A stretch of 64,000 nucleotides of DNA from Globodera rostochiensis (GCA_018350325.1 JAEVLN010000011.1:1174449-1238448); one strand, 5' to 3'; positions 30,938 through 42,542 are shown, counted from the stretch's first letter. Notes: generated by a model from the sequence alone, not told the origin. Numbers and translations: made by a program.

Positions 30938-33900
30938 ATGAAATTGAAAATTCTACAATTAATTTGTTTAATAAATTATGTTTATACCTTTCCAAACGAT
31001 TTATTTGACGAACTTTGGGAGACAAATCAATCGGAAGCTCAAGCAAATTCGATTGAATCTCGGCCAAAAATCAAAGTTTGCCATATAATTTCCACAAAAA
31101 TTTTGTTTTTATTTAAATGGGTTTTTGCTTTTTCATCCGGGAATCTAAGTTAACATTTAAGATTGAACCGCGCGAGGAGCAATTTAATGAAAGATGGCGG
31201 GACGAATCTTCATTAAAAGGGATTGTAAAAGTTGAGCATGAACCACATTATGGAGCAGTTAAAGTGGAAAGTGAGCCAATTTCATAAACTAGTGGAGTGA
31301 TGTACAACGCTTTTTATGTGCTCTTAAAGCGCTGACGCGCTTATCGAGCTTCGCTACCTAGGTCGGGGTTCGGGGTGTGCAGTTGGGGGTGAAGCCCGGT
31401 ACAACGGTTTGCGGGGATGGAGTTTAAATTGATGATTGAGCCAAAAAAGAGGCCAGGTACAACGGTTTGGGGTTCGGGGTGTGCATGAACTGCTGATTGG
31501 GCCAAAAATGAGGCCAGGTACAACAATCCGGGGTGCGGGGATGGAGTTTGAATTAACCTAAAACAATTTTTAGATGGGGTGCGTCGATGTCTAAATTACT
31601 CTCGCCGCCTGACTCTCCCTTTATAGCGCACTCAAAAAATAAAATGCTCAAGAAATTAACCTAAAACAATTTTTAGATGGAGTGCGTCGGTGTCCAAATT
31701 ACTCTCGCCGCCTGACTCTCCCTTTTTAGCACACTATTTGTTCAGAAAATAAAATGTTCAAGAAATTAATTTGGTTTGGTGTCCCTTTTCGGTAAATTGT
31801 TTCGATTTTTTTTTGTAAAAAAAAATGAAAATCTTAAAATTTCTGAATTTCCTCCAAAAAAATTTTCAAAAAATTGGAAATAGTGAATTTAATTCTTTTA
31901 AATACTTCACTAATCATTAAAAGAGCAAATAAATTAATTTCAATAAAATTTGGAATAAAAATTATTTTGATCAGATTCCAAAAGGGGTGCGTGCCCCTTT
32001 GGTTTGCTCATCCAATTTGACTTTTTCGATCATATCTCTATTTTAAGTTCAGGCATTAAGGTAAACTAAAATAGTTTTTAATAGAGAAAAAAATAAGCTA
32101 TTTATCTAATTAATTGGTTTTTGAAAATCTCTATTCAAAAAATTTTTATGATTTTTTTTGTAAAAAATTCATTTTTTTCGAAAAATTTATCTTAACTTTT
32201 TGGATTTTTAACCTTTCGTAAAACTAAAATACTAATAAAATAGCGCGGATTTTTCTGCATTTTATCATATTAAACTTATTATGATATCTGAATTTTGAAA
32301 AAAGTTATGAATTTTCATAACATTTCCCCAATTTTGGTGACCAAAAAAATGAAATTTCAAAAAATTTCCAAACAACCCACAAAAATATTTTTAAACCATC
32401 AAAAATAATTTATAATAATTTTAGAAATTATTTCCAGCATCATACATATGCACAGAAAGTCGTAAAAAATGATTTAAGCCAAGCGGATTCGAACCCCCAC
32501 CCGACCCCCCACACCAACACCACTAACCATTCCGCCACCGATGCACTTGGCTGGCAAAAAGCACTTTTTGGAATTTTCAGGCGAAATAAACACCAATCGA
32601 TAGCTCTCGAAAAGTTGAGTTTTGAAAGCGATCTTTATTTCGCCTGAAATCCAGCCAAAAAAAAGTTAATGACAAAAAACCGAAAAACCTTCTAGGGGGC
32701 CTAGCTCGAAAATTTTTGAAAATTTTCAAACCAACTAAACACCATTCGACGCAGCTTTCAAAACTCTACAATAAAGGAGAAAATCGCAAAGCAATACAGA
32801 CAAACCAAAAAAAGTTAGGGACAAAAATCAATTTTTGAAAATTCGACCCAGCAATTTTTCCACATTTTTGCAGACCAGGGTTTAGCTCTGATCAGAAAGT
32901 GATCAACAGACAAGTTGTCGGAAACATTCCAACTTAAAATCCTCCCAGCAAGTGCTAAGCGATTGGGGCAAAAAGAAAAGAATTTCCCTTTGTGCAACTG
33001 TCGATTTTACCCACAACTCGGCTCCTGGGACTCACTTGTCCACCGTACTGAAAAGTCTATAATTTTCCTGGATGCACCTCAAAAAGTTGAAGAAGTAATC
33101 CACAACTTTCAAGGGGCTCCCGATGCCAGGAATGCTCAAATTAGTTTTCGGCACGAAACTCAAATTCATTCTAATATTGTATTAAAGAGAAAAATAATTT
33201 AAAAGTTTCCAAAAAATAATTTACAAAAATTTTACATAAACTTCAATAGAATAATGACTAAAAATCCCATTTTTTTTTTATAAAACTTGGAACAAATTAG
33301 AGTTGGATAAAATATTGCAGGTCAAAATTTAGTTAATTTCATAGGATCGAATTATTTCGAAAATAATTAATAGTTTATTTTTTACAACAAGACTTTCAGG
33401 AAAAGCTATAATTAAACTTGAATTTAAGAACAATTGGAGGATCATGTTAAAGAAGAAGATCAACACGGACAAGCTACAAACACTTCTGATTACAAAAAGA
33501 TTGGAGATAATTCCAATAAACATTTGTCTGATCAAAATAACTCAACTGATCATGACGAAATTGTTGATGAACAGCAAAATGAGTCAAATGAATGTGAAAA
33601 AATTGTGTCAAATAAGCAAAAACGTGAAATTATCCAAAAATTCCGTGAAATGAAAGAAAATTATTCGAAAAACAGAAAATATTCCAGAAAAGAATGGAGT
33701 CAAATTGATAGAAAAATATCAAATTGTTTGGGTGTTGGTCGTTCAACAATTTATAGATGGATCAGAGAATTGGGTCTAAACCACAAAAAGTTTTCTGAGT
33801 TCGAAAAACGTGAAATTTTGAAACAATTTGATGAAATAAAAAGCAAATGTAAGAAGGCAAAAATCAAAAACATTTCAAAAAATGAACTCGATGAGAAAAT

Positions 33901-34138
33901 TTCAAAAAAATTGGGCGTCGGTGCCAGAACAATTTATGGATGGAAGCGCAATTTTGGGCTTTCTGTCGGCAAAAAATTTTCTGATGCAACAAAAATTGGA
34001 ATTTTGAAAAAATATGCCAAAATAAAAGAAAATAATCCAAAAATGCCAGATGCCGTTATTGCTGATATGTTAAAGATTTCAACAGGAAGCCTAAGTAATT
34101 GGAAAAAACAATTTAAAGATGAAATTAAGAACCTTTGA
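30938..34138 (+). CDS. Secreted protein with three HTH units, three exons (unit 2 copy, intron-inserted)
   Basis: Exons 30938-31075, 31162-31270 and 33429-34138 are identical in protein sequence to the gene at 24923 (318 residues: signal peptide, FDELW motif, three HTH units). The difference is intron 2, which is about 2.16 kb instead of 0.26 kb. At 31288 the copy departs from its twin and returns at about 33187. If splicing still recognises the original donor (31271) and acceptor (33428), the protein is unchanged. If not, this copy is disabled. The exon-3 3' flank stays homologous until about 34244. Confidence 0.72.
31552..31770. repeat. Two 114-bp direct repeats
   Basis: AATTAACCTAAAACAATTTT, AGATGG.GTGCGTCG and ACTCTCGCCGCCTGACTCTC recur at an interval of about 114 bp, with a final CAAGAAATTAA. 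Part of the insertion at 31288. Confidence 0.75.
32477..32570 (-). ncRNA. tRNA-like promoter sequence (SINE head or tRNA relic)
   Basis: On the minus strand there is a good B box GGTTCGAATCC and an A-box-like TGGCGGAATGGTTAGTGG upstream. The outer segments GCCAAG and CTTGGC can pair as an acceptor stem. Extra bases between acceptor and D arm and a mismatched T stem exclude a normal tRNA. It is best read as the tRNA-derived head of a SINE or a tRNA pseudogene. Confidence 0.4.
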
Positions 34139-34388
34139 AAATATACGGACTTTTGTTGTCCCCTGACCAACGCAAAAATGTTATTATTGTTGTTAGGAAC
34201 GGATTATTTTAAAATTTTCGTTTTTTAGATTGTTCTTAAATGAACCCGTGCCACAAATCGCCCCAACCCACCCACAATGGCACTTTTTCACCTTTCCCCC
34301 TCTGGCGTGCGCACCATCCACCGTAGCGACACATGACCGCTTATCGGAATGAACAGCTTGACGAGCTGCATCTTTTGAGCTATCAAGC

Positions 34389-35051
34389 ATGCACAGTGCG
34401 ATGGCACGTGCCGAGCTATGCCCAGCCAAAGTGCCAAAAACGGCATTGCCCCTCTCCTGGACCGAACTCGCTTCATTTTATGCGCAGCTGTATGAAATAA
34501 ATCTCGCTGGATTCCCCGTAAAATTTGCTTCAACTCTTCTTCACATCCCCGAACTGCTTGAACAAGTTGGAGTGTTGTTTTGGTGGCTGGAAGGGTTTAT
34601 GGCTGAAATGACAATGGCGGTGACTTGGATGTGCGCTAGCCCCCCTGGGGCCCCCCTGAGGTTCAGATCCGCCCGACTGAAAATGTTTTTTTTTGCTTTT
34701 TTGCGCAACAATATGCAAGGGAAAATATTTTTGATAAATATTAAAAATTTTCCTGCATCTTTTAAAATTAAATCTGCCTTTGTGGAGGCAAAATATGAAT
34801 TACTAAAAAAAATAAAACATCAAAAAAATACATTTAAATTCATTTTTGTTGCGTATACAACGCGAAGCCTTCCGCAAAAATGTCTAAATTGTTTCTTAAA
34901 TATTTCTACCTCTTCCGGAACAAATTGGAATGCATTTTGCAAAAAATTAAAAATTTTTTCAAAATTTGGCCAAAATTCCGCTCCCCCAAATATGAATAAA
35001 CCTTTTAAAATTCATAACCCTCTTCAAACTTGTGCTATTCACATCAAATAA
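34389..35051 (+). CDS. Hypothetical 220-residue open frame
   Basis: It starts just beyond the end of the segmental duplication. It contains a GC-rich first half (LPLSWTELASFYAQLYEINL, then FWWLEGFMAEMTM) and an AT-rich, lysine- and phenylalanine-rich second half (KYELLKKIKHQKNTFKFIFV), so composition shifts inside the frame near 34690. No domain is recognised, no signal peptide is clear, and there is no paralogue in the window. It may be a chance frame spanning a junction, or an exon of a larger gene. Confidence 0.2.
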   Translation: MHSAMARAELCPAKVPKTALPLSWTELASFYAQLYEINLAGFPVKFASTLLHIPELLEQVGVLFWWLEGFMAEMTMAVTWMCASPPGAPLRFRSARLKMFFFAFLRNNMQGKIFLINIKNFPASFKIKSAFVEAKYELLKKIKHQKNTFKFIFVAYTTRSLPQKCLNCFLNISTSSGTNWNAFCKKLKIFSKFGQNSAPPNMNKPFKIHNPLQTCAIHIK

Positions 35052-35279
35052 ACGCTAATAAATCGAGAAAAATTCGCTGTATTTTATGTTTTTATTACAA
35101 TTTAGTTTTGTTTATCTATAAAAAAGATTATGCCAATTTATTGCATTTTTTTCAAATTTCATTAAAAAATCAATAACTTTTTTTTGAGAAAAAATTTTTG
35201 CAACCTAACTGTTTAGTAAAATAGCTAATTTTACGCTCTACAAGTTATTACTTGATTTCGTCCTTCTATCTTCACTCAA

Positions 35280-36240
35280 CGTTGAGTTATGGTGGAAAAA
35301 GTGTTTTTAGTTTTCCCGCCAAAAGGGGGTACCCTTTTGTTGTTTTAAGCGAATTTGTCCGATCCATAACTCGAAAAGTTTTGGTCCAAATTGGACAAAC
35401 TTTTTTTTGTTAGAGTCAGCTTTTTTTTCTCTTTCTTACCATATAAAGTTTGTTGGACAAAAGTGAAAAAGAAAAATTTTAATTTTGCTGTTTTTTGACC
35501 AGAAATGATCATCCCATAATTTTGTCTTTTGTTAAAATCAGCTTTTTTTTCTCATTATAAATATATAAAGTTTGTTGGGAAAAAGTGGAACATAAAAATC
35601 TTAATTTTCCAAGTTTTTTTATCAAACTTGATCAAAGCGTAACTTTGGCCACTTGATCACCAGCAACTCAAACTTTTTTTTGTTAGATTCAGCTTTTTTT
35701 GCTCTTTCTTTACATATAAAGTTTGTTGAATAAAAGTGAAAAATAAACAATTTAAAAAATCCGCCTTTTTTGCATTTTTGACCAAAAATGCTCAAACCAT
35801 AACTTTGTCAGTTTTGGATCAAATCGATCAAACTTTTTTTTTTTTAGATTCAGCTTTTTTTGCTCTTTCTATCATATAAAGTTTGTTGAATAAAAGTGAA
35901 AAAGAAAGATTATAAAAAATCCGCCTTTTTGCACTTTTTTGACCAAAAATGCTCAAACCATAACTTTGTCAGTTTTGGATCAAATCGATCAAACTTTTTT
36001 TTTTTTAGATTCAGCTTTTTTTGCTCTTTTTATACATATAAAGTTTGTTTGCGAACTGTGAAAAAGAAAAATTTTAATTTTCTAACTTTTTTTATCAAAC
36101 TTGACCAAAGCATAACTTTGCCCATTTTATCACCAGCAACTCAAATTTACATTCGTTAAAACCAGCTTTTTTTTCTCTTTTTTTACATATAAAGAATGTT
36201 TGACAAATGTGAAAAATAAAAATCGTTGAAAAATCCGCCT
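35280..36240. repeat. Tandem repeat array, units of about 130-160 bp
   Basis: About six units are marked by ATATAAAGTTTGTTG at 35441, 35573, 35713, 35874, 36036 and 36186. Each is preceded by TTAGATTCAGCTTTTTTTGC and by CATAACTTTG. No coding potential. Confidence 0.8.
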
Positions 36241-36389
36241 GGATTTTTTTTTAATTTTTTTCAAATTTCTTTAACTTTTTTATTTTTTAACAGAACTCCC
36301 CTCGATGAGACGCATCGAATGGTATATAAAACTTGGCGCTAAGTTCAAAACTTCCTAAGAACTAAGTCACCAACTGAAACCCAAAAACG

Positions 36390-37870
36390 CTCCCAAAAAT
36401 GCTGTATATTATCCTTTAAAGTGTCAAAAAACACAAAAAATACAAAACTTCAAATTTGTGTTTTTTGAAATTTTGAAATGATAAATTTGTTCAGTTTTTT
36501 ACGGCGAATACAACAAAAAAAGAATTATTGAGATTGGTTTAAAACTGACAGAGCTACAGAAGTGTCAAAAATGACCGAAAATACAAAACTTCAAATTTGT
36601 GTTTTTTGAAAATTTTGAATGTTAATTTGTTCTGTTTATGCTGCAATTCTTTCTGTTTTATTTACAATTAAAAAATATAGATCATACGGTCTAGATATCA
36701 AAATATCAAAAAATATATAATCAACTCCTCTCGGTCTGCTATGTAAGATGTTAAAGGTTCTTAAATTCTTTTTTATTTGCTTTTTTCTATTACTTAGGCT
36801 TCCTGTTGAAATCTTTAACACATCAGCAATAATGGCATCTGTCATTTACGGATTATCCTCTTTAATTTTGACATATTTCTACAAAATTCTAATTTTTGTT
36901 GCGTCAGAAAATTTTATTGTTAACAGAAATACCAAATTTGCAATTCCGTTCATAAAATTTTTATTCTACAAATAACCANATTTTTTCACAATTATATCAT
37001 AGAGTTAACGCATTGAAAAGTTTTTGAGGTTTGCCTTTTTACATTTTCTTTTTAAAATTGTTTCAAAATTTGACGCTATTCTAACTCAGTTGTAGGGGTT
37101 ATTTGATCGAGTGTAAAGAATTAAAACCTCAAAAAAAATAGAATTAAATTTAACAAAACTTCAAATTTGTGTTTTTTGAAAATTTTAAATGCTAAATTTG
37201 TTCAGTTTTTTACGGGCAATCTAACAAAAAAAAAATTATTCAAATTGGTTCAGAACTGACGGAGTTACAAAAGTGTCAAAATGACCAAAAATACAAAACT
37301 TTAAATTTGTGTTTTTTGAAAATTTTAAAAGCTAAATTTGTTCAGTTTTTTATGGCCAATCCAACAAAAAAAAATTGTTCAATTTGGTTTAAAATTGAGG
37401 GAGATACAAAATTGTCAAAATGACCAAAAATCTAAAACTTCAAATTTGTGTTTTTTGAAAATTTTAAATGCTAAATTTGTTCAGTTTTTTAGCGGGCAAT
37501 CCAACAAAAAAAAATTGTTCAAATTGGTTTAAAATTGAGGGAGATACAAAATTGTCAAAATGACCAAAAATCTAAAACTTCAAATTTGTGTTTTTTGAAA
37601 ATTTTAAATGCTAAATTTGTTCAGTTTTTTACGGGCAATCTAACAAAAAAAAAATTATTCAAATTACACTGAAATTGACGGAGTTACAGAATTGTCAAAA
37701 AACACAAAAAATACAAAACTTCAAATTTGTGTTTTTTGAAAATTTTAAATGCTAAATTTGTTCAGTTTTTTACGGGCAATCTAACAAAAAAAAAATTATT
37801 GAGATTGGTTTAAAATTGACGGAGTTACAGAATTGTCAAAATGACCAAAAATCCAAAACTTCAAAACACG
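36390..37870. repeat. Tandem repeat array, units of about 140 bp
   Basis: The unit contains CAAATTTGTGTTTTTTGAAA, then AAATTTGTTCAGTTTTTTA, then CAAAATGACCAAAAAT. Core spacing is 139-145 bp in at least seven copies. The array is interrupted at about 36620-37135 by an HTH-gene fragment. Confidence 0.8.
36750..37115 (-). pseudogene. Degenerate HTH-gene fragment inserted in tandem repeat
   Basis: On the minus strand, TDAIIADVLKISTGSLSN and a broken SDATKIGIL-type segment match the last HTH units of the gene at 20964, with many substitutions and stops. The downstream flank (36640-36748, TGCTGCAATTCTTTCTG, ATCATACGGTCTAGAT, GGTCTGCTATGTAAGA) is the spacer sequence also found at 22385-22495. The fragment therefore comes from the same join as at 28326. 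One undetermined base (N) is at 36979. Confidence 0.75.
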
Positions 37871-38712
37871 CGTGAGCGTTCAGCTGCCATTTCCCTTCTT
37901 GTCACGCGTGCGCCACCAAACAAGAGGGAATTATCATCATTTTTTCCTTTCTCTCTTTTACTCTCTCAAACTAACGTTGTCTCACGCCGCTATTTCTTTT
38001 CTTTCTAGAACATCGGCGCATACTCACAGATTCTCTTTCTCTGATTCACTTAAAGTGTCTTTTTCATTTTCGCGCCTTTTCGTCATCACTTTCATCCTTT
38101 CGTCACGCAAGTTTAAAGCTTGTTATGTGTTATTTATTACCCTTTTTATTTTTTTGAGTTTATCTGAAGCACGAATCTCAATTTTTTTTTTTGCGCTGAA
38201 CGACCTATAAAGAATGTGTTGTGGGTCAGTAAGGGTCGGGAATTGGAAATTCTCGAATTTTTCGGGGAAATCAAAGCTCCCAAAAAAAAGTTCAGCTAAA
38301 TTTTTAGAGAATGGTAAAGAGATTTATTGGGCGAAATAGTGAGAAAAGGATAGAGATTTTTAGGAATGTGTCTTTGGCAATATGAGCAGCTTACAAGTTT
38401 TATTATTAACAATGATTAAACAAATATCCGAATCAAAATAAGCAAACAAACAAATTACAACAAAACAATAGAAAGGAAACAAAACGGAGCTGATCACAAT
38501 GATTTAAAAAAAATATACCCCACCTGTATTCAGACTGAACAAAAGAGTGCGAAGGCGACAAGCGTCCTTGCATCCTCTGCTCAGTGATAAAATATACCCC
38601 ACCTCTACAACATTCAAACTGAACAAAAGAGAGCGAAGGCGACAAGCGTCCCTGAATTGAGGATTCTTCATTCAGAGCAGGCGATGCGTCCTATACCGTA
38701 GATTGTTTCAAA
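37871..38712. other. 3' flank of helicase gene and low-complexity DNA
   Basis: A pyrimidine-rich open frame at 37872-38210 has no domain and is not supported as a gene. Two direct repeats of about 67 bp, sharing GGACGCTTGTCGCCTTCG on the minus strand and AAAATATACCCCACCT on the plus strand, lie at 38510-38655, downstream of the helicase stop. They could belong to the 3' end of the mobile element that carries it. Confidence 0.4.
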
Positions 38713-41700
38713 TCACGTCTTTAATGGTGGATTGCATACGACGACAAGAGGTTGGAAGTGGTTTATGCCATTGTACCAAAGAATGGCACTGTTCGTCACT
38801 ATGCGCTCAACAATGTGGCCTTCTCCATCATCATTTCTCATCACGAAGTTCGACAATTCCTGATGCGCAACGGAGCGTGGCATCGTCTACAAAAAAGCCA
38901 ATTAATAAACGAATACATATACAGTATTAACCATAACAATCCCGTCTGGGAAATAGGCATTGATTTGCTGAGGAAGTGTTGTGTTGTCCCAAGATGTTGC
39001 AGCGTTTACCAACACATCTTGAGGAAGCATTGGCCGAAGAATTACAACAGGTCTTTGCAAAAGAATTGCAGCGAGAAAGCCATCGTCGAGCTGAGCCCAT
39101 TGACCGCCTGATCGGAACGGCGTTTGGAGATGTTGCGCGTACGCAGTAAGGCTTTGATTAAACCACTCGGGGGAATCAAATTCAAGTAATGCGAGGCGAA
39201 GATGGGCGAGGAATGCTTCGTGACTGTTGTAATTGTTTGGTGGAAAGTTGCTCGAATCTTCAACGATGGACAGCAAAAGATTCCCCATTGATTTGCGTAG
39301 AGCATCCGAGTTGACTTGGTTGTCGCAGCCGAAAAGAGAGAAGCAAATGGAGCTGAAAGCATCGATATGAGCAATTATTTGGAGCTTCAGCAAACCGAAA
39401 GAAGCAATCGCCATCTCCAAGAACTTCTTGAAGGCGGGGCAGATCTGACGGCGTTTCTGGAACAACAGAATGAAGGCGGGTCAGATGCGGCGGAGTTTCT
39501 GGCACAACAGAAGTTGATGGGCTGAAAGCGTCTTGCATGTCATTTGTTGACCTTTGTTGAATATGATGGGCACGTGTTGGGCGGGTTGATGCAACAATTG
39601 ATCGCTTTGCCTAGGTCAAAAAATGCTACCAAAAAAGTGGGCACGATAAAACCATTAAGAGAACATCCTTGACAAGTCTTTCGTCTGGCGGGCGGAAAGC
39701 AACAAATAGAATCGAATACACTTGCGCAGCACTTGGAGTTTCAGCCAACCATTTGAGCACCGCTTCAAACGCTGCAATTGCTGCCAAACCACGTGGATAG
39801 CCAAATGCTCCGGTTGAAATCAAGGGGAATGCCTTTAAAACAGAACATTTCTATAAGCACTATTTCTGTAATTTATATACAATTGTATGGCCATTATTCT
39901 CAATTAGGCCATCAAGAGCTCGCTGATAACACAATTGCAAGTTTCTTTTGTCTTCGTCTGATGGCATTCGGTGCACCTTTGGGCCAACAGCATGCGCTAC
40001 CTTAACAAAGTTGTATTTGATAAGGTGAAGGTGGATGTTCATTTTATTACGCGTGACGGTATTTTTTAAATTGCCGTATGCGTGCGTAACGATAACACTG
40101 CCATCCGGAAAGTCCGCTCCATTTGTTCGATGTGCCTGTTGCAGGGCAAAGATGAGTTGGTCCATATCTGGCTGACAGGCTCGATGCACTGCGTCACCTA
40201 CTCCTCCTCTTCGTTGCAGCTTGGCATTTGCCGCATTCACAATCATAAAGACATTCTGCCGAACAATGTCGCCTCGTACGACGGATATTTTTTTGAGATG
40301 CTCGCGGCTAACATTGTGGAGTTGGAATTGATTTTGAATTGGGTGTCTCGAACTGAGCGGTGTTGCATAAAGCTGTTGTGACGTTGGCGCTGCTTCTTCC
40401 TCAGCTGCTGACTCGTCTTCCGATTGAAGTGGAGTGGATTGCTACATGGAAATATGTGAGGATGGTCATGACAATACTCTAACCGCTGCAGCCTCTGTGG
40501 CAGTCTGTAGATCAGTGTCGTCCAGCAGCTCTTGCATGACAATATTCTTAATGGACTGCTTGTTGCTTTTCGTGCATACACGGATGTGAGATGCATTCTG
40601 GACGCGTGACAAGGCAACATAAAGCTGGCCGTGTGAAAAGCATTGAGCGTTGTCGAGTAATAGACCAACTCGAGACAGTGTTTGCCCTATACTTTATTTT
40701 GAGAACATTATCAGATATTGACTGACCCTGGGATTTATTAATCGTCATCACGCTGCCAGGCCTAAGCGGGAATTGAACTCGTTCAAATTTGATTGGGCCC
40801 TCGTGCGGCGCAATGGGATCTCCACCGAACACGAAACGTGTGGCATGCAAATCATGTTCGTTGCCTCGTTTATTTCCACTCAGTAGGCGACATCGTATGA
40901 TGTGGTTGGTAAGAGTGCCGTTTGGACCCGGAAGGACTTGTACGCGCGTACCATTGCAAAGGCCATCGGCGATTGAAACATTTGTGATGAGCATCATAAT
41001 GGCGCCAATTTTGATTCTGAGGAAATATTCGGGAACTCCTGATGGTGTGAAACGCTGCAAATTTTCATAGTCAGCATCAGCCACAGCGTTTGCCAATTCA
41101 TTGTTTCCAGCTCCATCATTTAGTGGTTGTGTAGTTGCACTATATACGCGTTCCAGTCCAACAATGCGGTCCTTGACAAAAAGTATGTATTTACGCGTAT
41201 GTAGGCTTCTGAGTGTTCACAGACCAAGATTATTTTGTTTAACTCAAAGGTTTCTTTGTTGAGCGGTGATAGGATGGCACAGCCGCCAAATTCGTTTGCA
41301 TGCTCAAGCGGTCGGCTCAGCATTGCAGATGAGAAAACAAAGTCAATCAGCTCATGTCGTGATGCAACACACATTTCTGCACTGAGACGCACACGATGTT
41401 GCCCATTGTTGCTCTGTGCAGTACCAACGCGCAGTAAAAACCGCCTGTAGTTCTCTTGACCAGCTTGCAGACGATGATTTGCTCGTAGACGACGTGTCGT
41501 GAAGTGGCGAAAGACATTGGAGAATTTAACGGAGGCATTTAGTTGGTCCAAATGCCCTCCTCCAGGTATCACGGGCGCCAATTGTTTCCAATCTCCACCG
41601 AGGACAACAACCTATACCAATTAGGGAGTGTTATCGTATAAATATTCTATCTATAATGTAAATGTTTGCTGACTTTTCCGCCAAAAGGTGTTCGCTTTAG

Positions 41701-42542
41701 AAGTGATGTCGGTGCAACGGCCCGTAAAACTTTGTCCACATATTCAATCACATCTTTGTGTTGCATGCTTATCTCATCAATGAGAAGTCCATGTGCACGA
41801 CGCAGCATCTCAGCAAAATTCGATTCAAAGTCGACAGTCACTGGCGTTGAAGAGTCAACATGTTTCCGATGACAAATTCTTTTGTGAACAGTCTGGCCTT
41901 CATAGAGAAGTTCGGCAGCTATTCCGGTTGTGGCCATTGGTAAAAAGTTGAAACCGGAGGCTTTTGCGAGAGCAATGAGTTTCTAATATTTCACAACTTT
42001 TTTAGTAACACTATTATAGGTACATTGTATGTGAAGGTCTTCCCTGCTCCACCTTCACCGGTAACCATAAATAGGCGGTTAATCGTGGGCGTAAAATTTG
42101 GCTGTTCTCCGTTGATGACATAGCGCGCATCTGTCAACCCATCGTTGATTTCTTTGATGAGAACCTTTTGCTCTTCATTCGGTTGTGGTCCGTTTGTATA
42201 AAGGTCCAAATAGCGTAGCTGCATTGGCCTTTGGTTTGAGCCTTCCTCTCTGAGTTCAGGGGCCAACCGAGCATTGATAACGTCATCGCGGAAAAATTGG
42301 AGCTGCAGTTTAAAAATAAGGGCATTTTCATAATTTAAAAGTTTTCACGTTTATGTAATCTTCTGGGTAGACTGTTAAATTGTGCGGACGCGGAAGAGCA
42401 ATGTGTTCGCAAGCGCTTTCAAATGTTCCGTCTTCCCTTGGCAAGTCATCGGGTTCCACACCATGAGCGCGTATGAACCATTCGAGCGCGTTGAGCACAT
42501 ATTGTCGGCGATCCTCAAGACTGGCACCAGCAACACGTGTGT
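38713..42542 (-). CDS. PIF1/Helitron-type helicase fused to macro domain and OTU protease (5' truncated)
   Basis: Twelve exons on the minus strand: 42349-42542, 42024-42302, 41674-41982, 41225-41611, 40727-41171, 40484-40686, 40058-40441, 39881-40000, 39630-39832, 39396-39521, 38932-39352 and 38713-38886. All phases agree and there is no internal stop, giving about 1080 residues. The eleven introns are 40-108 nt. Helicase motifs: Walker A VTGEGGAGKTF, motif II LLIDEIS, motif III VVLGGDWKQLAP, NGTRV, motif V INKSQGQTLSRVGL and motif VI HGQLYVALSRVQNASHI. The macro domain follows (VVRGDI, MIVNAAN, GGVGDAVHRA, LISTGAFGYPRGLAAIAA). The OTU domain is last (catalytic GDGDCFFR, then NHFQPLVV with the final His). 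This suggests a Helitron-derived gene. The 5' part, including any Rep domain, is cut at the repeat at 42543. No decay is visible in what remains. Confidence 0.85.

Larger units (their letters stand above)
31288..33186. mobile_element. 1.9-kb insertion inside intron 2 of an HTH gene
   Basis: The boundaries are defined by comparison with the uninterrupted twin (25271-25275). Junctions are CATAAA/CTAGTGGAG on the left and TTGTATT/AAAGAGAAA on the right, leaving only about 2 A's as a possible target duplication. No terminal inverted repeat was found. Inside are direct repeats at 31388-31545 and 31552-31770, a tRNA-like stretch on the minus strand near 32477-32560 and a hairpin around 32580-32650 (AGGCGAAATAAAC...TTTATTTCGCCTG). 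No transposase is visible, so it may be a composite or non-autonomous insertion. Confidence 0.65.
26440..34245. repeat. Segmental duplication, unit 2
   Basis: It matches unit 1 (20620-26330) from the AAAATAAGGGGAAAAAGTG word at about 26445 to the GATTGTTCTTAAATGAA word at about 34244, where homology ends abruptly. It contains two additions: an HTH pseudogene (28326-29355) and about 1.9 kb inside an intron (31288-33186). Because the plus genes are identical, it is either very recent or an assembly of two haplotypes in tandem. Confidence 0.78.

Noticed and set aside
37872..38210. 112-residue Ser/Phe-rich frame
   Set aside because: Pyrimidine-rich DNA, no domain, and no supporting splice sites.
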